Positions 36,939 through 48,719 of a DNA stretch of 64,000 nucleotides are shown piece after piece; within the stretch, counting starts at the first letter, position 1; the number at the start of each line of letters is the position of its first letter. Both the position numbers and the translations under genes were made by a program. The notes beneath the pieces were generated by a model. It was not told the DNA's origin, made no database searches, and saw only the letters and a list, made by a program, of their open reading frames with translations. Source of the DNA: Macrotrachela quadricornifera (Eukaryota > Rotifera > Eurotatoria > Philodinida > Philodinidae); contig JAJEKB010001366.1 of the NCBI GenBank assembly GCA_022393335.1, positions 100,477-164,476 on the forward strand. Reading direction: 5' to 3'.

Positions 36939-39900
36939 ATGAACACAATCACTATTGTTTTACCTGATTTAATCACTACTTGTCCATTCAAACTTGAATG
37001 TAATCGAGAGTACGAATCGGTATCAGCTGAGACGGATGCTTGGCTCCGCTCTCATGGTATTCCGCATGACGAATCGACAAGCAAGTACAGTCTTTTGTCG
37101 GCACTTTCCATTCCACGCTGTAGTCGAGCTAGATTGCGCGATATGTGTGACATTTGGACCTTACTTTTCTTGGTCGATGACGTTACAGACAGTGTTACTA
37201 TCACGGAAGGTGATGATCAATTCAAACGACATTTATATAAAAACGTGAGCGAATGTTTGCAACCATCCGGTCTGTTCAAACCACTAACGCCGTTCGCTTC
37301 CGCACTTCATGAATGGTGGCAGCGAATTCTTGTCAATATTACAAGTGGTTGTAAAGAGCGTGTTATCACTGCCTACCGAGCTGCCAGTGAAACAACTTTT
37401 CTTCAAATCTCTGATGAAAAGAATTCTGAAACTATTCCCGATTTAGAAACATTTATTGAGCTTCGTCGAAATACTGGCCATGCGCGGGTAGTGTTTCCCT
37501 TAATTGAATACAGTCTCGAGCTCGACTTACTTGATGAGTGCTGGGCAGACAAGACGTTCAATTGTCTTAATGATTATATGATCGATGCCTCCATTTGGAC
37601 CAATGTAAGTAAATATACTCAAAGAAATTTATTTTTGCACACGACGATTCCACAATACTAAGAGGTGTCTAAATAATCAAGAATATCGAGCCACTAGATT
37701 ATTGAGAAGCTGAGATCCACACCATAAATAGCATATCAATGCTAGTCTAGTTTATTTTTCAAGAAATGAAGTGTAGAAAATTTAGGCTTACCATGAAGTT
37801 TGAAACTATTTTCAATGTCGTTTTCAAAGCCTTTTACATGCGATAAAATGTTCGAAAATATTATCGAAATTCTAAAAAATGGAACTAACTCAGCTTTTCA
37901 TTTCTGAAGGCCGTATATCATATCGAGTCAGTCTTGTGATCAAGCTGACATCATCTTTTTATTGCAACATTTAGCATTGAAAAGTTTTGGTGTAATTGAA
38001 ATCCGGAAAACATTTCATACTGTTGACGAATGGGAGTTATTTAACATTTGAATATTTAATAAAGAAATTTAAAGCATAAAAAAATGGTTTGAAAAATGTT
38101 TTTTGTGAAATATTCAACAAAGAAACACAATTGAATGTACTTATTCAAAAAAAATTTTTAAAAGTTCTTAATAGAGATTTTGATAAATATTATAGATTTT
38201 AATATTTCAGTTTCTTTTGTTCAGGTTTGTGAAAAAGAAAAACACACGTTTTCATAGATAAACATAGCGTAGCTGTGATTCACATCGTTTTTATCATTCT
38301 TGTCACAGTTATAAAAAATGATGAATCGTTTCACAACAGGATCGTAGACAATATGCAAGATTTTGTATGAAAAAGCTGAGTATCTCTCATAAATAACAAT
38401 ACTATACTAGTGTTTCTACCTACTTATCTCTCTGATTGATAATTTTCTTGTTCACGACCACTTTTAGTAGAACCGATTTTCTTCATTTGTCGAGTATACT
38501 TCTTTTCTTCTCAATATACAGTTGTTTTGCAGCTATTTGCAGCAACAAGTATTTAATATTCTGTTTAACTTTGACAATAAAATTCTGCAAAAACATCAAT
38601 CTTTCTATCAAAATCATACATATTTTTAATCAATTTTGTAGTCATGTCTCTTATATTGTTTTTGTGACAGTTTTGTTAACAAAAAAACTTTCATTTACAT
38701 CTCACCAAAGAAGAAGAAGATAAATAGTGATCAATTAGAGAGACACAATTAGATTGAAACATAAGTGTACTATTTTTATTTGGAATATGAAGTCGGCTCC
38801 TTCATAGCATATGCTTGTACATTGTCTACGATTCTATTGTGAAAAAATTCATCATTTTTGCAACTCTTACAACATCGACAAAAGCTATTTGAATCACAAC
38901 AACACTGTTTATGTATGAAAAAGTGCATTTTCTTTTCTTGTTAGATTTGAACGAGAGAAGCTGAGATATAAAAACTTGTAATTTTCACCAAATTTTCTAT
39001 CAAGATAAAATATTCCTAAAATTGTTTCCAAAGGACACGCTCTACTATGTTTCCGTATCAGATCGATGGCTAGGATTAATGAGCGAACAGTTAATAATCT
39101 CTTCTTTTCATTAGGACATTTATTCGTTCAACATTGAACAATCACGAGGCTCCCATCATAACATCGTCTCAGTACTCTTGAATGCTGATCCATCGTTGAC
39201 CATTCAACAAGCTATGGATCGAGCTGGCCAGATGGTTATTGATCGTTACGTTGACTTTGAACGTGTTCGAGGTGAGTTACGCACATGGAATACTAAAATT
39301 GATGCGCAAGTACAACAATATATGGACGGTTTGGCTACTATGATTATGGGCCACGCGGTCTGGAGCTTTGAAACACCGAGATACTTTGGAGCACATAAAG
39401 AAGAAGTGAAAAAAACGAGATGCATCACGTTATTAGCACACGAAGAAAAGATGCAAGGAAGTATTACTGATTATACAAATGAGCAGAAGGTAAACAAAAA
39501 AATCATTTTCATTTGTAAAATACAATCACTTCAAATTTATTAGATAGATTCAATTGGAAGCAAAGCTGCAACTGTCTTCTCACAACAGGATCTTTGTCAA
39601 GGTTAAAATATCCACAAAAATATTATAATTAGTTGATAAAGGAGAGCGATATTTAAGTAAAAGTCAGTCTATGTTTAACTTCTAAATCGAGAAATTTCTT
39701 TGAAAAAAACGAAGGATAAAAATAATCAATGATTTGTCATCGTATTTAAACATCTTCATTATTCAAAATCAAAAAAATCTTCTTCTACTCCAATAAGAAA
39801 AGAAAGAACGAAACAAATAAATTAGATATTAGGTGTCACATTTAATATAGGTTCTAATTTCAGAATATCGAACTTATAGTTCTTAATAGAAGTCGTAAGT

Positions 39901-42726
39901 TACATTTTGAGGCATGTATTATAGAAGATAGTTAATAGCACCCTCGCCTAAGAATGCGAAACATAATCTGAACGAAAAGATGTCTCTGATAGCTGTCGAA
40001 AATACCTTGTGTGTTCAATATTTAAAATAATTCTTGTTCAAAACATTTGTTACACTTTATTTCAGACGCAAACTCTCACACTTGCTATGAATATGCTGCA
40101 AATCGTGTCTAAAATAGTTTCATCTCGAGAAACATTTCTATATAAAGTTTTCTTCAAAAAAATATCGGAATATTCATGTAATGTTTTAAGATAAAGATTT
40201 ATTAGTTAGTAGGATTGACAGACATTGACTGCAAATGACTTGTGTTAATAATAAAAATGAATTTTTATCCATCTTGTACTATTTTATTGTTTCAGATGGA
40301 ACGACTTCCAATAATAACTCGAATTTTAAACACATGGTTTGAAGAATTTTCTGCAACAATAACTAAATATATATATTTTTCTCCAGACCGAGATTTTGCA
40401 ACCATTTCAATACTTGAAATCTTTGCCCAGCAAAAAAGTTCGATCAAAATTGATGAATGCATTCAACTATTGGTTCAAAACACCTAAAGAGAAATTGATC
40501 ATAATTGACGAAGTTATTGACCGACTTCAAAATGCAAGTTTGCTAATTGATGACATTGAAGATAATTCTGTAATGAGACGAGGTGCACCAACCGCTCACA
40601 TGGTATACGGTGTTCCCTTAACAATCAATACGGCCGAATTAATTTGCTTTCTCGCTATACAAAAAGCTTTCACACTCGATGATCCACATGTAGGACGTAT
40701 TATAATTGGTAAGACTTTTCATTTTTATCCTCATTGATAGAGAAATTACTCGTATAACATATGAATCCATTTTTTCAATAAAAGATATCGTTTGTAAGAA
40801 GTATTGAAGTTTCAAAACCAAAACATTTATCTTTAATTTTTCAAAGTTATTTTTCGTCATTTTGGTCGAAAGAATTATTTAAAAATTTTATAAACAATGC
40901 GTATTATTTTGGGATTTTATGCTCATATGATATGAGCCTAGACCTCCATGGAATTAGATTGCTAAGTGAAGAAGTAAAGTTTTCAGCCCAAACCTATTAA
41001 CAGTTGAGAGTCGTATATCAAGCATGGATGATCATTGATTCGAAGTCATATAATAATCTTCGATAAAATATTATTTGAAAAAGTAAGTTGTAGGAAATGC
41101 AAAACTTGAGCAGTTCTTCTTTTTCGATGATTTATATGTAGTTGAATACAGCTTACAAAACTATTTAAGAAAATATAGTTTTAAAAGATTTTCTCTTACT
41201 TCTCCTGGAAAAAAATTACAATACTACGATAATATTATTATATAAGAAAATGATGTCGTTTTATATGACATTGAGTAACTTTGTTTTTATTCAATTCTAA
41301 TAATTCTCAAATTAATTCTTTCTTAATCACCATATAAAACTGATTACAAGCTATTGTATCTTATGAACTTATGTAGTATTTTAAGAAGATATAAATTCAA
41401 ATAACTTTTTACCTCCAATGGCTAATATAATAGCCATTTATAGGTAGATTACAAAAGCTAAATGACGTATAGAATTCGAAAACCTTTAAAACATATTTTA
41501 TAGTAAACTCCATAGGCTGTCGTTTCGTAAAAAAAAGAACATTTTGTTTCACCTTTTCATCTCTGAAATCGAACAATATATAAATCGTTGGAAAATAAAA
41601 AATGCTCAAGTTCTGCACTTCCTGCACCTCACATTAATACATTCTACCATTTTTTAAACTTATATTCCTTCTCAATAATTATTGGTTTAAAAGCTTTAGT
41701 GCAAGCTTGTAAAGAATAGAGCGCGAAAGCGTTTAGTATAAAGTTTAAATCTGACTATTACACAATCAACAATCTTATCTGTCGAATTATGAGAAGAATC
41801 TTATTCCTGGAGCACTAGTATTAGATTTTTTATATCTTCCAGGATTCAAACCGAAAATATAAAGACTATGTAGTTTTGTAAAGAAGTCTACGAAATTGTT
41901 TAAAAGAATAGCAGTAATATTTAAATATTAACGAAAACCTCATCAACTAAGTCTTCATTGAGCTTTTTATTAATAAAATGAATTGATGAGATGAAGTACT
42001 CATATGAGAAGTAATCAACTCATCATTTGACTAGATCTTATCATAAAAAGGTTTAATTTATATTAGTTTAGCACCAGTACTAATTTGAGCTGTCAGTTAC
42101 ATTAACTTCTACTCAATCGATCCCTCATATTTATCAATTTAGACCGCCTCGTTGAAATGCACAAAGGTCAAGGATGTGATATTTGGTGGCGTGACAATTA
42201 TTTTTGTCCATCAGAAGAGGAGTATCGTCAAATGATAATCAAAAAATGTGGTGGACTTTTTCAATTGATTGTGGAACTCTTAAGACTCTTTTCACCGATG
42301 AAGTTTGATGACGAAAAAAACAAGTTGATTGATGATTTGTGGCAGACTCTCACGTTACTCTGTCAAATTCGTGATGATTATTGCAACTTGATTTCGGATG
42401 AATATACTCGAGATAAATCTTACTGTGATGATTTGAGTGAAGGGAAATTCTCATTTCCGATCATTCACGCTTTGAACACTCATCCAAACGATACTCGACT
42501 CAGTGACATTCTCAAAAAGCGTACAAACGATATGGATCTTAAACGGCAGGCCATCGATTTGCTGCATCAATTTGGCTCGATAGAATATACGCGGAACACA
42601 TGTCTCAAACTGGCAGACGAATGTTATGCACTTACGAATAAACTCGAAGGCAATCTCGACCTAACAATGATTATCTGCTGGATGATGGTTGTTTTTCATG
42701 TTCCTACTCAAGATAAACTCGAATGA
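36939..42726 (+). CDS. Chimeric terpene synthase-prenyltransferase
   Basis: Four exons: 36939-37604, 39115-39489, 40387-40708, 42143-42726; 648 residues in one frame. Residues 1-~335 are a class I terpene synthase of fungal type: aspartate motif DDVTD (80-84), pyrophosphate-sensor Arg176, NSE motif NDIYSFNIE (222-230, completed across intron 1), and the RY pair (311-312) in WSFETPRYFG. Residues ~350-648 are an E-isoprenyl diphosphate synthase resembling GGPP synthase: LPSKKVRSKL, first Asp motif LLIDDIEDNS (402-406), HKGQGCDIWWRDN, second Asp motif QIRDDYCN (532-536), LSEGKFSFPIIHA, GSIEYTRN. Such fusions make and cyclise a C20 or C25 diphosphate and are known from fungi. All motifs are intact and there is no stop, so it looks functional. 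Introns of 1510, 897 and 1434 bp and a G+C-richer codon choice contrast with neighbouring genes. The linker could include extra in-frame exons (for example 40066-40104). No signal peptide; cytosolic. Confidence 0.9.
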
Positions 42727-43168
42727 CACAAAAGATTCTTGTATTTAATTTTCGAAAAACCACGCTTTTCCTTCGTCATACATTGCATTGGTTTAGTTCT
42801 CTAACGCTGACTAACACCATTGTTGGCTAGCTAGTTCCTTGGAATTAATTCATTTGCTAAAATAAGTCAATAAATCATAGTCGATCGTTGAATGCTCTTC
42901 AATCCACTTGCGATAAGATTCTGAAAGAGTTGCTTGCAGCTACCTTCTGCAGCATTGTTTATTGAGCTATTTCATATCTTCCAAATGTGCCTATTACAGA
43001 TGCAATGCAAGTTTCTATAAATAAGAGAAAGAAAGAAAGATGAACACAGTATAGAAGATTGCGAGAAATATATTTACTGCCAAAAAGTTGGTAATTCAAG
43101 AAAATTTAAATCGTTTATAACTTAGACATTCATATGTCTCGAATGTGTTAAAGATTTGTACGATCACT
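42727..43168. other. 3' flank of the terpene synthase gene
   Basis: Short non-coding interval between the chimera's stop codon and the next foldback element. No gene seen. Contains a gaaagaaagaaa purine run at about 43025. Confidence 0.6.
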
Positions 43169-44093
43169 CAGGGTGGTCCAAAAATTACCGGACACTATTT
43201 GATTGCCAATAACTTTTGATAGGAGCAAAATAAAGACTGGCAGTTTTCACTAATCAAAGGAGCAATGGTTGAGCAACAAATACATCTCAAATTCTGCTTG
43301 TCAAGTAATTGACCGATAGAACAAATTTTTATTGAACATTTTGTAATCAATTTTGTGAACGATATTCTGAAAATATTTTTCATTTTGTTTTTACTTCCAA
43401 TTTAATCAATTAATAGAGAAAATTGTTCTCTTTTCGATCTGATCAAGACTGAACTTTCTAGCGTGTTCCACGCACGACTTATAAGCATTTTCTCGAAAGT
43501 ATCGAAGTCGTCCAAATGCCGTCCAACTATTCTAAAATAGATCAAGACAGAGGTAGTGGACCATGCTGAACCGAGCAATGATGTGTAATTTTAGTTCCAA
43601 AATGATTTTATGTCACAAAATTAGGATCTTCGAAACATTTAATTTATATCCAATATAATGTCAAGATGTCACAATTTCAAAATCTTGATTTAGTGACATA
43701 AAATCAATTTGGAACTAAAACCATACATCACTGCTCGGTTCAGCATGGTCCATCACTTCTATTTTGATCTATTTTAGAATGGTTGGACGGCATTTGGTCG
43801 ATTTCGACACTTTCGAGAAGATGCTTATAACTCTTGAATGGAACATGCTAGAAAGCTTGATCTTGAACAGATCGAAAAGAGAACAATTTTCTCTATTAAT
43901 TGATTAAATTGGAAGTCAAAATAGAATGAAAAATATTTTTAGAATATCGGGCAATTAATTGACAAATAGAGTCAAAAATGTATTATTTGCCTAGACATTG
44001 CTCCTTTAAATAGCGCAAACTGTAGTTCGCTATCTAGCTCCTGTCAAAATTTATTGGTAACCATTGACTGGCCGGTAACGTTGGATCGCCCTG
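43169..44093. mobile_element. Large foldback element, 925 bp
   Basis: An imperfect palindrome over its whole length. The left tip is cagggtggtccaaaaattac and the right tip is the inverse of cagggcgatccaacgttacc. The arms pair throughout: for example gaccatgctgaaccgagca near 43560 with its complement near 43735, and ttctcttttcgatctgatc near 43428 with its complement near 43870. The arms meet at about 43630. There is no transposase. The flanks show no clear target duplication. It lies 442 bases after the terpene synthase stop codon. The tip form (CAGGGTGGTCC) suggests a mariner or related DNA transposon. Confidence 0.8.
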
Positions 44094-45395
44094 TATTGCT
44101 ATAGATTCTAAGAAATAGAGAAAAATGAAGCTATTCTAGTCAGTTCAGCAGAATCTAGTTATAATTATGTGTGATATAAACATCTACATATTAATATTAG
44201 TTTTAAGTCAAAGCATCTAACGAATCAAAGTATCTGAGTGACACTTGATATTTCGAACTCTAAAATAATAGACATGACATCCTCAACGGATGTCTGTAGT
44301 ACGATTGCATATGTGGTTCTAAGTCTGTTTCCTTATCCCTGTGCTGTGTACTACGGTGAGAAAGTTGTCAACACACCATTAAGTTATGCAATATGGTTAC
44401 AGCATCTTGTGGGTGAGTTAGAATTAATAGCTATCACGACAACGGTTGTTTCTATCTTATCAGAACTTCATCAAGTGGTCATTATTGATACTAGAAGAGA
44501 ACAATTTTATCTATAAATTAGTATTTGCATCAATTTAATGTATTGATTCAAAATATTATTTTCATTTTCGAAAAAACAGACATATCAGTTACAAGTAATT
44601 GTTTTAACCTTCACTGAGAAAAAGTTAGGAATCTGTAAGATTTGCTGTTGAAAATAGGTGATGAAGATTCATCAAGTCATGTATCACATGTTTTTGCAAT
44701 AAGTTTTATGAGATTTTTTCTATCGAGCTTTGCAAAAAACAATTTACGTATTACATATAATTGCCAAATTGACCTTTTTGAAAAAGCAAGTAATAGAAAA
44801 ACTAAACTTTACAAAATTGTCTTAAGTCTCTAAATAAACTGCTTATAATTTCTAAAAGATTAAAGCCAAAGATGTAAGCTAGATGTAGGTTTCTTGATTA
44901 TCAATTAGCAATCATATTACAATCTTAAAATTATGTAATGCTAAAAATGATTATATTGTTGCAAGATATAACATCTTTGCATGTTTTAAATAGTTAGGAT
45001 TGTCTATTCAATGTGAACAAGCACGTATTTATTGTTAAATTAAGAACAAAATTGATTGATAGCCCTCTTATACGAAACAATAAATCTTCGTCTCTCTCAG
45101 ATTATTTATTTGAAAAGAAAAATCTAAAGCCTCAAAATCTAGGAAGTTTAAACAAAGAAATCTGAAAAACTCGTGATCGTTTTATAACGTTCTTTGAGGT
45201 TTTTTCTTTTGGATGCTCTTCTATTCTTGAGATAAAATTTAGCATATGCGTGTTGACAACAGCAAAAAAAAAAGTATTATATTATCAGAATACATCTGAC
45301 ATTTTTCACACTAGAAACAAAAACATAAATAGGCATTTTACTTCTACGACTCTTTTTTTTTCATCAGAAGAAATCTTAAATCCTATTTGCTTGTC
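44094..45395. other. Intergenic region
   Basis: One open frame (about 44274-44516) has a hydrophobic stretch and an internal GTGAGT donor, which could mark a lost or partial exon, but I find no partner exon and no known domain. Otherwise no gene. Confidence 0.5.
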
Positions 45396-46273
45396 ATGAT
45401 GATAAGTCGAATGCCTTTTTTATTTTTCCTGTTTTCATTACTTATTACCATTACAACTGTTGCTGCTGACACTACTTGTACAACAACAGGTTGGTGGGTA
45501 TTTCAACCATTTCCTAAATCTGTTTTACAAAAATTTCTTTCAACTCATGGCGAACAACTTACATTCAATACATCAAATCCATTGGCAACTTTCATGAAAC
45601 CCGATGAACATCCCGTCTATTTCGAATTCAATCAACAGAATCATTGTCGAGTAAGTTCATTACCACCACCATTGGACAAGCTTATGGAACAAACATTTGT
45701 TGAATTCAAACTTGAAATTCCCTATTTAATTCGACACAATACCAATGTTATTCTGAAACCGCTCATTTATGAAACTAAATTATTAGATGTCATCGGCTCA
45801 AAAGCTGAATATGGTCTACCAGCGATTACGGTAAGTAGATACTTATACTTATTGATAGTATAAAACTATTTTATTTAAAAATCTAGGCTAAAGACATGCA
45901 TGCTGATTTTGAACATAATACCTATTCAATCTCGTATAAAGGAGGATCGCTTCGTGCTTCATTCGAACCACTTACATCGATGATGATGCCATTGGGTTCT
46001 TTGGGTACTGCTAATTTTTCATCATTTGTTGATGTCAACTATTCACCTTGGCTTGCCTTTCCTCCAGCAGCTTTTCATACACAATGTGCTTCAAATCGAT
46101 TCAACTTTACTCAAGTAGCTCGTGTTCGACCAGTTAAAATGACATTACATCTTGTAGATAATATCATTGAAGGATTACCACCAGGAATGTATACGAATGC
46201 AGGTGATCAACCTGTTGGTGCCTGGCAAATTGATGTACCCTTAAGGATTACTCCACCATACGAATGTCCATAA
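45396..46273 (+). CDS. Secreted protein, possibly acetoacetate-decarboxylase-like
   Basis: Two exons, 45396-45830 and 45887-46273 (56-bp intron), 273 residues. Residues 1-~25 are a clear signal peptide (MISRMPFLFFLFSLLITITT, ending VAAD). The mature part has cysteines near the start and at the end (ECP) and no membrane segment. The middle, KPLIYETKLLDVIGSKAEYG, then LPAITAKDMHADF and SYKGGSLRASFEP, recalls the acetoacetate decarboxylase superfamily (an ...A..GxxxYGLPK... pattern on a beta-cone fold). The expected catalytic lysine after the GLP is not obvious; a Lys appears a few residues later. So the fold is a guess and enzymatic activity is doubtful. The gene sits in the accessory stretch between the terpene synthase and the glycerophosphotransferase-like gene, and its codon choice is less extremely AT-biased than the housekeeping genes. 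Confidence 0.8.
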
Positions 46274-47504
46274 AAATAAAGGACAGTCATTTTACTTATC
46301 CGATATTTTGATGAAATAAAATATGAGAAAAAGAAACAGATTTTATTAAAGATCAGAATTTTATTCTAATTTCTGTGCATTCTTATGTCAAACTTGTCGA
46401 TATCAGGCCAACAGCCAATTTTTGAAGGTTGAAATTCTTTAAAAAACCATATATTATTGAGATAAAATAACTATCCTACATATATTTGTTAAATCATGAA
46501 AAGTAAAGACGTACAAACAGCCGTAAAAAATAAATATGAAAATGGTGACAAACAGGTGAAAATTCATCGTGATTTAGCTGGTGTGGTTTTATGACAAACA
46601 ATTAAATTATGAATAAAAATGACCAACAACACTGATACTATCAATTTATCATCTCTTTCTGGCCATGCACACACAATTCTGCTAGACAGTAAATGAGAGA
46701 TGAACTTGTGTGAATTAATTCTATCCAACAATTAAAAAAACTTTTTTTTCTATATCTATTACTCAAAAGCATAGAATGACTTTCAGTTATCTTCTTCAAC
46801 AATTACGATAAAATTTAATTCTTTTTGTTGAATGTTATTTTATATCAATTAAAATTCTAATAAATTCTGAACTCAAATAAAGAATTCATTATTGAGTATG
46901 GTACATTAGTGATTCCTCTTTAATTGCTTCGATACGAAGAAAGAACAAAATTCTGGTTACATGGCAGCGACATAATTATACACTTTAATGGCGCAGTTCG
47001 ATTAGATGAAGTCGTTTGATGACTGAATTCAAAGTTGATGCATTGTTCGTTTTTTAGTAAAAAACGTACTAATGAAAATCTTATTAAAATCTAGGTACTT
47101 TAATTGGATTTGCGTTAATCGAATAGTAGATCATGACTCTGCTATAAAGTTCTTACTTTGACAATTGATGACTCATCAGATTGTCGGTATACATATGAAC
47201 GGTATTTTCATTGCATTTCAACGCACTTTTTCACCAATATTGCATGAATAATTTACAGTAGTAGCAACAACCATACAGTTCACTTATGTTTAGTTAGTGC
47301 TAAAATAGCGTCAATACACTTTTAGCATTTTTTATTTCTACATAATTTCTCTATATTGTAGATATATTGCTTGTCGTTGTATTATTTGGTATTGAGATAA
47401 GCTTGTGTAATTAATTAGTATAGTAAAAAGTAGTCAACTTGTTTTATACTTTCATCTTTATTTTTCGCTTCATTTTATATATATATGATAGAAGGTTAAG
47501 TCAA
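46274..47504. other. Intergenic region
   Basis: No gene seen. AT-rich. Probably holds the 3' UTR of the secreted-protein gene and the promoter of the next gene. Confidence 0.6.
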
Positions 47505-48719
47505 ATGTCGAACGATTTAGTCTTTTTTGTACCTTATCATACAGGCTATGCACACGTAGAATTGATTAATTCGTTCGCTTCTTTTGCCGATGTTCATCTT
47601 TTTGTTTATAAATGGAATCCAGCTCAACAAAACGTACGAGATTATTTTTCTAGATCAAGGAATGTTCATGTGCATGAATTCAGTATTGATAATATTCTCA
47701 TAGAATTGTCTCAGCAACAACAACAACAACATCGCGTAGTTGTTCTTCTTACTGCTTCTATTAACTATTCACTTGGACAACTACAATATCGTTTATTTTG
47801 TAGCATACAAAACAAAATACCATCGATTATTGATGTCTATTCCACGGGTCATTGCATGTATGGATGTCAAAGTTGTACTCATGTATATTCATATCGATTA
47901 CCAATTACTTTTACTAATTACATACGTACAAAACAGTTATCATCTATTGACATAGACAAAAATGTCGAGGTTATTATCTGTCCAAGTTTTTCTTCAAAAG
48001 ATGCTCCATATAGTCTCTTGTCGAACAAAAAAGTAGTCGAATTAATTCTTACTTTTTCATTTCCACATGTAATCAAATTACATCCTATGACGTATCAATT
48101 GAAAAATGGTGAAAATCCCTTGTTTACTTTGAGCAATTTGGAGTACGAACATATACGTTATTTTCTCTCCTCGAAAAATACTTTGCCTAACACACAAACG
48201 AATACATTGAAATTGATCGAACATGCTCGTGTTCTCATTTGTGATTCTGACTCGTCGATTCCATTCGAAGCATTGTATTTCAATGATCAGAAACATATCT
48301 TAGTTTATGAAATGCCCGAAAAACATGACAAAGAAGATGATCGAAGAAAGTATTTTCATATATTTCATAATGCTCAACAATTAACTAACTTACTCGAACG
48401 TTATTTTGCCGGCGAACTCGAATGTAAAACAAGAAATAGTCATCAATTCTTCTTGGAAAAATATGAAGAGCCTAATGGGAAAGAAATAGAACGATTAGCT
48501 GAACTACGCCAGTGGATAACGAATTATCATCGAGATTCATATCAAAATTTCGATATTGAAAAAATCAAACAAGAACTAAAAAATCAATTTCAAACACCAT
48601 TAACACAGATGACTCTTTATACATTAGGCGAATATACTACTGCACAAATACATGAACTTTGTTATGTTGATGTCGATGATATATTCAACGTTCTGATATC
48701 AAATATTGACGAACTTTAG
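47505..48719 (+). CDS. CDP-glycerol glycerophosphotransferase-like protein
   Basis: A single uninterrupted frame, 404 residues from the ATG at 47505. An upstream in-frame ATG at 47439 would add a hydrophobic 22-residue N-terminus (MFYTFIFIFRFILYIYD), which could act as a signal anchor, so the start is open. The C-terminal half has the pattern of the TagB/TagF GT-B fold: HVIKLHPMTY (a conserved K-x-HP), then IRYFLSSKNTLP, TLKLIEHARVLICDSDSS and IPFEALYF, matching the 'aDvLITDySSi.fE.l' nucleotide-binding segment of bacterial teichoic-acid glycerophosphotransferases. A CAA run encodes QQQQQQ near residue 72. These enzymes make polyol-phosphate polymers in bacteria and are not part of the usual animal gene set. 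Lack of introns and the family suggest horizontal origin. The acceptor and product here are unknown. Confidence 0.75.
   Translation: MSNDLVFFVPYHTGYAHVELINSFASFADVHLFVYKWNPAQQNVRDYFSRSRNVHVHEFSIDNILIELSQQQQQQHRVVVLLTASINYSLGQLQYRLFCSIQNKIPSIIDVYSTGHCMYGCQSCTHVYSYRLPITFTNYIRTKQLSSIDIDKNVEVIICPSFSSKDAPYSLLSNKKVVELILTFSFPHVIKLHPMTYQLKNGENPLFTLSNLEYEHIRYFLSSKNTLPNTQTNTLKLIEHARVLICDSDSSIPFEALYFNDQKHILVYEMPEKHDKEDDRRKYFHIFHNAQQLTNLLERYFAGELECKTRNSHQFFLEKYEEPNGKEIERLAELRQWITNYHRDSYQNFDIEKIKQELKNQFQTPLTQMTLYTLGEYTTAQIHELCYVDVDDIFNVLISNIDEL

Noticed and set aside
40296..40386. Extra linker exon starting ATGGAACGACTTCC in the terpene synthase
   Set aside because: It needs an incoming phase that no upstream exon provides; direct joining of 39489 to 40387 keeps the frame. 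Left as an alternative, not called.
44274..44516. Short open frame with a hydrophobic stretch and a GTGAGT donor
   Set aside because: No partner exon could be found in phase, no domain recognised, and the frame continues through the donor; support is too weak for a gene call.
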